Source: Endomychus coccineus (lineage: Eukaryota; Arthropoda; Insecta; Coleoptera; Endomychidae). Taken from it: a DNA stretch of 64,000 nucleotides. The stretch is from NCBI GenBank assembly GCA_958510875.1, contig OY294072.1:1488001-1552000 (forward strand), given 5' to 3'. Made by a program: the position numbers and the translations under genes. Within the stretch, counting starts at the first letter, position 1. The number at the start of each line of letters is the position of its first letter. Positions 32,015 to 41,009 of the stretch are shown piece after piece. A model generated the notes under the pieces. The model was not told the origin of the DNA. It saw only the letters and a list, made by a program, of their open reading frames with translations, and did no database searches.

Positions 32015-33165
32015 TCACACTATACTCCGAACTGATCCTGTAATCGGAGAATACTCCATTATACGATCGTTAATGATGATGCAATAAGCCCTGGTGTTTT
32101 TGGGGAAATTCAGGAAACTTTCCATCTCTAGTTTGACGTCAACTGTTGATGACTTTATAGCATCGTTTTATTTTGAACAGTCAATCACAAAAATTGCTCT
32201 ATTCTTGAATGCTATATAATCTAACATGGGCTCACTTATTATTTTATTTGAAAATGATTTATGGAAATCATAGTACATCTGGTATGCTTCCACGTATTGC
32301 TGGTCGGTGGAATTCAATTTCATTGCTTCATATGGATAACACTCTGAATTCAAGTATAGTTTTACATTTAGCAAGTTTATATTATCGAAATATGCACTGT
32401 GCCTAACAGGATTATTTTTTCGATCAGTTTGGAAAGCTAGAATCACATATCTAGGACGTTCCAAATTCATTGATGTTTTACCAGCCCAAATGTCACGAGT
32501 GCTCTCCTTCATCAACGGATTTTCATGCAGATCCCAACTACGGAATGGAATCAAAATAGGCTTCTCAGCACTCAAATTCCCCAACATTTGAAATTTAACT
32601 TGATCACTTGGAAACACATGTCGCACTTTTAATGCTATCGTCTTCACATTCGAGACCTTATCAAGTGCAGCTCATGTTTTCCACTCAAAACTTTGTTATA
32701 GTCAATGAATAGGCCTAGTAGAAAATTCAACGGTATCCATAAATTGATTTTATTATTGTAGACTGAACTCAATACATCCTTAAATGACCATCCAGAAATA
32801 GCTAGAGGTATAGATTCATGTTTGACATATGTTAGATAAGCTCTGATGGTGCTGACAATACCAGGATCACGTACTTTGTCTATCTCTTTCCCATTCAATT
32901 CATAACTGATATATTCGAAGAGAAACGCTCCGAAATTATTCGTTAGTTTACATTCACCATCACCACTTGCTTCTGGCTGGAATTCTGCCTCGATGAATAA
33001 AGCAGACGAGGCCCAATCTACCAACACATCTTGTTGATTGATTAATATCTCAATTTCATCGCTGTTGCCAAAAGATGTTGTGTGGGGGTAGTAGGTATGA
33101 GTTTCTCCTCGGATGATGTCTCCATTGAAGTTTGGCTCGTTGAATATTTGAAGTTTTTCCGACAT
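32015..33165 (-). pseudogene. Major capsid protein, deleted and frameshifted (copy C)
   Basis: Same protein as 12478-13680, start ATG 33165 (MSEKLQIF). Relative to B, 52 bases are missing near 32648 (shifts the frame) and a glutamine codon is TAA at 32165-32167. The remaining segments, including KVRHVFPSDQVKFQML, are well kept. The lesions differ from the single stop in B. Confidence 0.85.
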
Positions 33166-33301
33166 TGTAACCAAGGGACTTCAAAAAATTGATATTTTCC
33201 AATGATAGTGATGCAGAAGCAACCTTCTTCCTTGAACTCGTTGTGGATAATGACTGATGACCACTATGGGTATGTCTTTTATTGCTGAAATCCAAACCCA
33301 T
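33056..33301 (-). CDS. Small ORF overlapping the major capsid start (copy C)
   Basis: Counterpart of 12306-12521: same ATG and MGLDFSNKRH start, Ser/Lys-rich, without the 39-base duplication. It continues 110 bases into the capsid gene in another frame, so it is 81 codons. Coding status uncertain. Confidence 0.3.
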   Translation of the reverse strand: MGLDFSNKRHTHSGHQSLSTTSSRKKVASASLSLENINFLKSLGYNVGKTSNIQRAKLQWRHHPRRNSYLLPPHNIFWQQR

Positions 33302-33387
33302 GTTCTCAAGTGATGGCTACTGCAACAACAACCTTTTCAGATGAATTCTTTTCATATAATGAGTGGTGGTGTGTATTGAATTATTAT

Positions 33388-34133
33388 TTATTGCTGGAAG
33401 CCATAATCCCTAGCGGTCTTTTTCAACTCCAACCGTATAATAATTTCTTCTGAACGAAAATTTACCCGTTTCCAATTCTGATCTAAAATATTCAGTGTGA
33501 TGTTATCGAAGGACGTCTTGCTGATGATCGGTAGATGAATAAGATTCTTCGGCTCTATATCAATGGAAAACCCAGGTGGTACAAGAGGTGAGAACTCATA
33601 TATCGTATGAGCTATCTTATTGTTATAATATGCTCCTGCGGTTAAGTTACACTCTACTGGTATTGTTTGAACTTTGATTATGTTTATAGGTCTATCAGAT
33701 ACGTGTAGTTCGCGAGATGTCAATTTATTTCTGCTGAATCCCAACAGTTCGCTTATACTATCTTTAGGAATAAAATTCACTCCAAAATCACTCTTCAGCT
33801 CTGTGTGTAGAGTGTTGTTTTGTTAGATTTTATTGATAATTTCCGGTCACGTTCTTCTTGTTTCACTCCTATCACACAAACTGCACTTTGTATGAAATCC
33901 TCGATGTCTGTCAACTCGTAGGACCCCGTAGGTATAGTTACTACTTCTTCTTCACCCTTCACATTTTTATAATAAAATTTATTAAAACCTTCTTGAATGT
34001 TCGGAATGCTATTGTACGTATGCAAGCCAACAAGTGCGATAGAATAATATGAATGAGGATCCAGTTCTATAGGTGGGTGGAAATCTACAGATAAGCGGGA
34101 GCTCTTACCCGTGATGGTGAACGTCTGAGACAT
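33388..34133 (-). pseudogene. Minor capsid (penton-like) protein, one frameshift (copy C)
   Basis: Start ATG 34133 (MSQTF). IPTGSYELTDIEDF is intact. One extra base at about 33825 shifts the frame; the second half (LLGFSRNKLTSRELHVSDRP onward) is open to 33388. B has the uninterrupted version. Confidence 0.85.
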
Positions 34134-34159
34134 GATTGATAAAAACTTTATCAACAATC

Positions 34160-34172
34160 TGTTTATATACTA
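34160..34172 (-). promoter_or_regulatory. TATA-type promoter motif of minor capsid gene (copy C)
   Basis: TAGTATATAAACA on the minus strand, 26 bases before ATG 34133. Identical to the motif in A. Confidence 0.55.
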
Positions 34173-34184
34173 ATAAATGCAGGG

Positions 34185-34507
34185 TTAGTCGAGAACAACT
34201 GGAGAGTTAGAGAGGAAATCTAAACACAACTGACCACAATTATAAGTGTTATAATGTTGAAAATTATCGTGATTGAATAATATCTTACACTTTTTGAAAT
34301 AATCCACTAGTTCGCGATGGGGGCGTAAATTGCCAAAACTATCATAATAAAAAACTGTATCACCGACTTTATTAAACCCAAACCAGTGAGTGCCTCCATT
34401 GTCCGAGCTATCATAAATACTCCTCTGAAATGGGGAATTTTCAGAGCTTTTGCTAGTTTGCGTAGATCGAGATCGGTCAGAGGTCTTCTGGGTAGGTTTG
34501 ATGACAG
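34185..34507 (-). pseudogene. Adenovirus-type protease remnant (copy C)
   Basis: Matches 274-654 at both ends, including NTYNCGQLCL with the catalytic cysteine. About 60 bases between the FRGVFM region and the catalytic-histidine region are deleted, and the start codon is lost by base changes, so the upstream PLA2 frame reads on into it. Confidence 0.8.
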
Positions 34508-35280
34508 TTTTTTGGATGTTTATTTAAATATAGACCAAGACCTTTGCGATACTTTTTCAAATATAGAACAGATCCTTGTTTTCCCAAAGCTATAGCTTCC
34601 ATTGTTTTATTATGTCTTTCCGTTTCCTCCAAGGTTTTCCGAGCTGCTTTGCTGTCGTTGACGGCCTTAGCGATGCCTGCACCACCTCCCGCCAATGCTC
34701 CAGCAGCTGATAAGCCGGCAAACAGAGGTAATAAAAATGATAGAAATCCTCCAGTCTTTGGAATAGGAATTACTCTTGGTAACCGAACATTTTTCCGACC
34801 ACCTGCTTTTTTGAATTGTTTTCGTGCAACTTTCAACGCTGTTTGGGATGTTTTCTTCAGATTGGATGAGTCAAACTTATTCTTCATAACTTTTCTCACC
34901 CCATCGACAATTGCACTTCCGAACCCAACCTTCTTTCTCATACCCTTCCCCAATTTCCTCTTTGCCTTCATAATTTTATCTACACCGAAAGCGGCAATCC
35001 TTTCTCTAAATTTTGTGTCTTTAGATTTGACACGTTGCCAAGCAGCGTTCTCTAATATTTTATCCGCCTCGTGACGTCCTTCCAAACTAGCGTTTCGCAG
35101 ATATGAAATATCGTGTTGGCGGCAAGCTTTATCGAGTGGATTGATACCTGAATCTCCTCTTCTCAACCGTTCTTCTAATTTTGTACCGGGACCACAGAAT
35201 TGATAACCAGGAATATGAAGTTCAAACGGGAGCTTGTTTATAAGCGTATTGAGAACACCTTCTCCTACGTACGCTTCCAT
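34477..35280 (-). CDS. PLA2-like virion protein (copy C)
   Basis: An open 267-codon frame from ATG 35280 (MEAYVGEGV); the frame is open further upstream, but A and B share this ATG. Residues 26-33 (YQFCGPGT) form the calcium loop and 50-60 (DKACRQHDISY) the catalytic His-Asp helix of secreted-type phospholipase A2, arranged as in the parvovirus VP1 unique region, where the activity opens endosomal membranes. Residues 85-175 are strongly basic. Residues 178-206 are a Gly/Ala-rich hydrophobic segment that may enter membranes. The tail has GLGLYLNKHP. The last codons run into the decayed protease gene because its start and the original stop region changed. Role in host-cell entry is inferred. 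Confidence 0.78.
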   Translation of the reverse strand: MEAYVGEGVLNTLINKLPFELHIPGYQFCGPGTKLEERLRRGDSGINPLDKACRQHDISYLRNASLEGRHEADKILENAAWQRVKSKDTKFRERIAAFGVDKIMKAKRKLGKGMRKKVGFGSAIVDGVRKVMKNKFDSSNLKKTSQTALKVARKQFKKAGGRKNVRLPRVIPIPKTGGFLSFLLPLFAGLSAAGALAGGGAGIAKAVNDSKAARKTLEETERHNKTMEAIALGKQGSVLYLKKYRKGLGLYLNKHPKNCHQTYPEDL

Positions 35281-35559
35281 ACAGACTGATGAGAATTCAA
35301 GATTGCGCCAATATTCAACGAGGGGAGGGAGAAAGACGAAAGATCTCAAAATAAATTTTTTTATTAATTTCAAAATTTTCTCAATACAAAAGACTTAAGT
35401 ATAATCTTAACAATATATGTTTCAAATATTATAATCTTCACTCTTGATTCACCCTCATATTCACGGAATTTTGTTCTATTATAATAACCATACCCTCGAG
35501 TCAATAATATTCCAGCTATTTGTTTGTTCCTAATAATCTCCAAATGGTTAATGATGGGT
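35281..35559. other. Spacer between integrase and PLA2-like genes (copy C)
   Basis: AT-rich, no ORF supported. The same spacer is present in A (about 1420-1698) and partly in B (about 11050-11232). It should hold the PLA2 gene promoter; no TAGTATATAAA motif is present here. Confidence 0.4.
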
Positions 35560-36483
35560 TCATTGAACGAGATCCGAATTATTGATCCAACTGTTGTGAT
35601 TATTATCTAGACCCAACCATTTCACATACTGTTGACCCCTCCTCTTTCGTAATATTTTTTTGATTAAATACACATCTGGTTGTTTTGTTTTCTGTAATTC
35701 TTCCTCATAGAAACAGCCGCTGATTGGTGCGTTGGTCATATCTTCTAGTAGATATATGACCGGGTTGGTAATTTTTACTTTGATGATTTTAAATAATTCC
35801 GTACTCCAATTGGGCGTAAATCCCTTCTCAAAAATATGTTTAGCCTTACTTATTCGTACCACATCTCCAACATTGTATTTGTGAGGCAGAGCTAACTTGA
35901 TGTGTGAGTAGGATCGCTTCAATATTTCGCTCTCAATCTGTTTCGTCACTTTTATTGGAGCCATATTTATAGTACTATGTTTACGTTTATTATATTTTTC
36001 TGTGGTTTCTTCAAGTATATCAAGCCATTTGTATTTCCCGCTAAGACTGAAATGTTTGTAGAGCGATTCCTTTAACGTTCGAATGACACGTTCAGCAATG
36101 GCTGTTTTTTTCACACTATACGTATTATAATGATTGATATTATGTTTCTTCATTAGATCGTTAAAGTGTTTATTGAAGAATTCTTTTCCCTGATCGCTTT
36201 GCAGATTCCTAGGCTTACGATGTCCTTCTAGCAATATAGAACTGACCGCTTTCCGAACCTCTTCGGCTGATTTCGTTTTCAGCGAGCGTGTCCATAGAAA
36301 TTTCGAGAAATAATCAATCATAATCAAAATGTATTTGAATCCTCTATTTTCACGAGCGTAATTACCCATTTTAGCCAGATCCATTTGCCACAAATCATCC
36401 AAACCTTCTATGATTGTTCTGCGTCGTTTGAAATTCTTCCTACTCGGCTTATGAAGCTCATGCACAACTTGTTCTCTACTCAT
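35560..36483 (-). CDS. Retrovirus-like (RVE) integrase with C-terminal chromodomain
   Basis: An open 307-codon frame for the Polinton integrase that joins element ends to target DNA, giving 6-bp duplications. Catalytic triad: Asp35 (LWQMDLAKMG), Asp97 (QSDQGKEF) and Glu131 (AIAERVIRTLK), with 33 residues between the last two. The N-terminus is short and lacks an obvious HHCC zinc finger. Residues about 268-305 form a chromodomain with VYLIKKILRKR, YVKWLG and SWINNSDL, which in other elements reads histone marks. Start ATG 36483 is shared with A. This is the only intact integrase in the window. It lies 17 bases downstream of the fibre-like gene. Confidence 0.93.
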   Translation of the reverse strand: MSREQVVHELHKPSRKNFKRRRTIIEGLDDLWQMDLAKMGNYARENRGFKYILIMIDYFSKFLWTRSLKTKSAEEVRKAVSSILLEGHRKPRNLQSDQGKEFFNKHFNDLMKKHNINHYNTYSVKKTAIAERVIRTLKESLYKHFSLSGKYKWLDILEETTEKYNKRKHSTINMAPIKVTKQIESEILKRSYSHIKLALPHKYNVGDVVRISKAKHIFEKGFTPNWSTELFKIIKVKITNPVIYLLEDMTNAPISGCFYEEELQKTKQPDVYLIKKILRKRRGQQYVKWLGLDNNHNSWINNSDLVQ

Positions 36484-36500
36484 CTTATCAATGTGGAAAT

Positions 36501-37154
36501 CTAGTATAGAATTAATTTTTTGGGTATATTCACAGGATTTGGAGATATACGTTTCACAGAGCCCTGCTTTGTTGTTGTGGATGATGAGGGTCTCTTCTTA
36601 GAAGGTTGCACAGATGTCATCCGTCGTTCTAACGCCTCCACTTCACTAGTAATTTCATTTAGACGCATGTTCACACTGTTAAATGTGTTATTGATCTCTT
36701 TCAATTCATTACTGTTCTCCCTCACACTATCACTGATTGTTTTATACTCTGATTTTATATAGATCCCCATTCCATTATATTTATTCTGAATGTCCATCAG
36801 ATGTTTATCAATGTTGAGAATAACCTTCTCATTCGTTAAGTTATGTTCATCCAGATCCTTGTTGATATCTTCGATCAAATTATCAACCCTAACATTGAAG
36901 GTATCTTTCAGACTGGTTTCCGTTTTCAGATTCATGTTGAGTGTTAATTTATCAACATATACTTTATTTGCAACATCTCCATCATCATTCGGTGATTTTA
37001 CGTTGCACAATCTACGATTTTCCATATCATAACTTCCATCGCTCGTTAGGAATAATCCTTCTCCGTGAACTTGTTTCAAATTATTATTAAATACATTTGT
37101 ATCATATGTCCACATGGGAGAGGAGGCTCTGCCAAACCTATCCATTGAAACCAT
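36501..37154 (-). CDS. Fibre-like coiled-coil virion protein (copy C)
   Basis: An open 217-codon frame, same design as in A and B: head, NDDGDVANKVYVD at 56-68, heptad-rich shaft with many Asn/Asp, basic Ser/Thr tail. It overlaps the DUF8207-like gene by 17 bases at its start and is followed 17 bases later by integrase. Spike or fibre role is inferred. Confidence 0.6.
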   Translation of the reverse strand: MVSMDRFGRASSPMWTYDTNVFNNNLKQVHGEGLFLTSDGSYDMENRRLCNVKSPNDDGDVANKVYVDKLTLNMNLKTETSLKDTFNVRVDNLIEDINKDLDEHNLTNEKVILNIDKHLMDIQNKYNGMGIYIKSEYKTISDSVRENSNELKEINNTFNSVNMRLNEITSEVEALERRMTSVQPSKKRPSSSTTTKQGSVKRISPNPVNIPKKLILY

Positions 37155-38200
37155 CTTTATAACTGTGATGAATTTGTCTTACACCTGGTTTTTGTTCAAT
37201 TACCCCTGCCTCTATCAATTCTTCTATTATAGAGATTATCTCGTTGTGATGATTATGGTTACCTGCATGCGAGGATGCAACAAGAAGTCTCAGTCTGTCC
37301 ACAATTTCGTTAACGTCATCCCAATAAACATATTCGATATGTTTCTCGTTATATTCAAGCATATCATTTTGATATATGCACTTCCAGTGTGTGTTTTGGC
37401 TCTGGGTCTTTTCATGGAATTAATCAAAGGTTTCAGTAAATTTTTGTATTTTACAATGTTTCTTATTCGATCAGCTGGATCGTTATTACGTCTATGGGCA
37501 CTAGTCATTTCCATCATTTGACTGTAATTTTTCCCATCTTCCACAGTGTAAGTATCAGGTAGAACATCTCTGTAAAATATCAAATTATACAGTCCTGTGG
37601 TACCCTTGAACGGAGTACCCTTGATAATAATATTACTCTCACTATCAAACTCTATAGGCTGATTACCCATGAACCATTCGTCTAAAGTTGAATTATATTG
37701 CAAACCCATTTTATCATCATATCTCTTAACATCATCATCCAATAGGTATCCTTCCAAGTAATAACGTGCTAATGTGGGGTATTGTTGCCGAAACTCCTCT
37801 GTAGCCTCTGCATTATCTTTCTTATGTTTTCTGAATTCTTCACGAATCTGATCGATAGTAGGTTCGGGGGTAAACACATCTTCCTCAGTATTTTGGGGGT
37901 TATATACGAATTCTTCCCCTTCAGTTACAATATTTGGGATTGGTTTGTTCTCCATTTGTGTTGCTGTAGAAACAATACTTTTAGGTTTAACCAACGAATT
38001 TTGTTTGATTATTTCAGCATTTTTCGCAATTTCCTCCTGAGGCTTAGATACATTCCTGACATATTATTTAGAATCTCATCATTTTCGGCTTCACCCAATT
38101 TCACAGCCATATATTTTTTCCTCACAACGTTTGCTAACTCCCAAATTTTTTTCTTCAATTGTTGTTTTTCTTTAAGCATGTTACTCACACCCTCGTCCAT
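37138..38200 (-). pseudogene. DUF8207-like protein, two frameshifts (copy C)
   Basis: Starts MDEGVSNM at 38200 with a Lys-rich helical N-terminus. One base is missing near 38055, at the same spot where B lacks ten different bases, and one A is missing from a run near 37370. The middle, with TGLYNLIFYRDVLP and EMTSAHRRNNDPADR, is open. Confidence 0.7.
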
Positions 38201-38242
38201 GCTGAGCGGTTTGCCTATTCCAAATGAAATAATATATACATG

Positions 38243-38968
38243 TTAGATGTATATATAACTATCAAAACCTTTGCGATAACGTCCTTTGTTCATATCACAG
38301 TCTTTGTTTATCATAAGGAATCCATATTTATCTTTCCAACATACGCTACATATCTCTCTGAATTTCTCGAGTGACATGTCGGTACTTACATGATCGGTGA
38401 ATATATGTTTCAAATTGAGTTCATCCTGTTTGAAAATAATCAAGCAATTGGCATTGTCGCGCAATCCATGTTTTGGACATTTAGCAAAAGACTGTCAAAG
38501 ATAGAAACTATCAATTGAGTTGTGTCTCCCTCTTGAAAAATAAGCACGAATTTTCTCCTGTTTCTCAAACATCACGTCATCGAATATTATTATCGAATTA
38601 GGCCTCGCTCCTGTGGGGTCTATGACCTCATCACTTTCGGTACAAGGAAAATATCCAAGCCCCTCAATTTTCTTCAATGTCTCCTTTAGTAACTGGTATT
38701 TTGGTTGGTGTAAAGACTTTGAATATATGTACACGTTTTCAAATTTCAGGCCGTTAGCATCTAACAATAGAGATAACATCACATTTGTTTTCCCACAATT
38801 ACTTGGACCACAGATTATTGTTCGTAAAGTATTTGGCAGCAAAGAGCTGTGACGTTGTGATTGTTCAATATTTTCAATGCTTAGTCCTAAATTCATACTA
38901 TTCAACAAGTCTTTCTGCTTGACAATCTTCATGTTGTCTAGAGGAGCATCGAAATCATACTGAAACAT
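38243..38968 (-). pseudogene. DNA-packaging ATPase with one stop (copy C)
   Basis: Same protein as 8474-9199, start MFQYDF at 38968. Walker A is GPSNCGKT, Walker B is IIIFDD. A cysteine codon in the FYLCQS segment is TGA at about 38492-38494; the frame is otherwise continuous to 38243. Confidence 0.9.
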
Positions 38969-38983
38969 ATGTTAATAAGCATT

Positions 38984-38996
38984 TGTTTATATACTA
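38984..38996 (-). promoter_or_regulatory. TATA-type promoter motif of packaging ATPase (copy C)
   Basis: TAGTATATAAACA on the minus strand, 15 bases before ATG 38968, the same spacing as in B. Confidence 0.55.
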
Positions 38997-39094
38997 GTTG
39001 ATGATGTTATATTGTGTATGTCCGATCACGCGGTTAGGTACTTCTACGCTTCTCTCAAAATCAGGTATCAAATACGTGTTGAATAGGTATGAAT

Positions 39095-39300
39095 GATGGA
39101 GCACGTGCTAAACACGTGTCTGAGTATTGAAGCATGTGTCTGAATACATGTCTGAGTAGAGCATGTCTCTGAATGTTGAAGCACGTGCTTAAGACGTGTC
39201 TGATTATTGAAACACGTGTCTGAACATGTGACTGAACACGTGTCCTAATGTTGGAGCACGTGTCGGAGTGTTGAATCACGAGATAAAACATGTGCATGAA
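39095..39300. repeat. Degenerate CACGTG array upstream of ATPase (copy C)
   Basis: Irregular repeats of CACGTGTCTGAATGTTGAAG and variants (CATGTG, GACGTG), counterpart of the regular array at 7855-8350 in B. Fewer and more mutated units. Confidence 0.7.
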
Positions 39301-39361
39301 TGTACTACCTATTCACTTTTTACACCTTATGTATTCAACAGTCTTATAACTTCAATTTTAC

Positions 39362-41003
39362 AGTGTGATGAATAATGAGTAGATATCATTATTATCACTT
39401 GCATTTCATTCCTCATCTGACCATCATAGTTCGTGAACGATGATGACGTCATCATCGTTCGTGAACTATGGTCGCCGGATTGAATCAGTTACTGTCATCG
39501 GTTCGAAGCAGTGACGTCATCATCGTTCGTGAATCATGGTCGCCGGATTGAATCAGTTACTGTCATCGGTTCGAAGCAGTGACGTCATCATCGTTCGTAA
39601 ACTATGGTCGCCGGATTGAAACAATGAATGCCTCCCGTGACGTCATCATCGTTCGTAAACTATGATCGCAGGATCTTCAATTCAATGAAATTAACATTCT
39701 GCATATCAAGACTTTTCATTTGATACCTATAAAGCTATGGTTGACATTCATAGATCCGTCATGACAGTTCGCGTGTAAGATGCTTCATGGATCCACCACG
39801 TCACGCCCTCCAAGACGCGACATGACACCTCGATGAAGACCTCCCATGACAGACACCATGACAACTCTTTCCCCCACCATGATGCTCTATGGTTTTGAGT
39901 TGGGTTAGCTCTATAACCTTCAGCTCTATGGTACGTGATAGCCACCATGACACCTTGTGACAGACACTCCGTCGAAGTGACAGACACCATATCTCACCGC
40001 GTGACAGATCATGTGATTTCAAAACCGTACGAGTTGCATGAGTCGGACGAGTCAAACCGGTGGCGACACCTCCACGAAGCAGCCTGTACCCATAGCCCAC
40101 CATGACAGCTTTCACGTGGTGGCGACACCTACACGAAGCAACCTGTACCTTTGGTTCGCCATGACAGCTGTCACGTGGTGGTGACCCCTACACGAAGCAA
40201 CCTGTACTTTTGGTCCGCCATGACAGCTGTCATGTGGTTGCGACATCTCCATGAAGCAGCTTGTACCTTCGATGACAGCTGTCACGTGGTGGTGACATCT
40301 TCATGAAGCAGCCTGTACCTTTGGACCAAGGGTAGAGATTGTTTCCTAGAGGTGGCGGAGCCCCCTCCACGAAGCAGTCTGTACCTTGGGTCCACCATGA
40401 CAGCTGTCATGTGGTTGTGACATCTGCACGAAGCAATTTGTACTTTAGGACCTCCATGACAGCTGGATCTTATGGTCACCATGACAGCTGTCACTTGGTG
40501 GCGACATCTCTACGAAGCAATCTGTACCTTATGGTCGCCATGACAGCTGGACCCTATGGTCGCCATGACAGCTGAACCTTATGGTCGCCATGACAGCTGG
40601 TCCTTATGGTTGCCGTGACAGCTGGTTCTTATGGTCGCCATGACAGCTGGTCCTTATGGTCGCCATGACAGCTGGTCCTTATGGTCGCCATGACAGCTGG
40701 TCCTTATGGTCGCCATGACAGCTGGACCTTATGATCGCCATGACAGCTGGACCTTATGGTCGCCACGACAGCTGGACCTTATGGTCGCCATGACAGTTGT
40801 ACCGTAGGGCCGCCATGCTGTCATGTGTTAGTCACGTGACTCTGTACATGTGACACACTTTTTATACACACCCTGTATACTCTTTACAAATAAAATCCTT
40901 ATCACCTACATCCTTTCAAAACTGATAAGGACAAGCTCACACCGGATGCACATCGACAGCTAGACCGGATATCCTGTCGCAGGACGCGCCCAGTTCATCT
41001 ACT
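39362..41003. repeat. Right terminal inverted repeat of copy C
   Basis: Inverse of 28456-29925: 68-bp TGACGTCA repeats (39410-39680), unique part, 59-bp repeats (about 40050-40440), 25-bp repeats (about 40440-40830, more copies than on the left), unique terminus. It ends CAGTTCATCTACT at 41003. Confidence 0.92.
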
Positions 41004-41009
41004 GATACT
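41004..41009. repeat. Target site duplication GATACT, right
   Basis: Second copy of the six bases at 28450-28455, directly after the end of C. Confidence 0.92.

Larger units (their letters stand above)
28456..41003 (-). mobile_element. Polinton copy C, both ends intact, 12.5 kb, no polymerase B
   Basis: Begins AGTAGATGAACTGGGCG and ends with its exact inverse complement, flanked by GATACT on both sides. Inverted repeats of about 1.5 kb (left) and 1.6 kb (right) enclose, on the minus strand from the right: ATPase, DUF8207-like, fibre-like, integrase, PLA2-like, protease remnant, minor capsid, major capsid, MSV199-like; and one plus-strand membrane-protein gene near the left end. Polintons normally carry a protein-primed DNA polymerase B and are 15-20 kb; no frame resembling it is present here on either strand. 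Several genes have stops or frameshifts, so this copy is now inactive. Confidence 0.93.
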
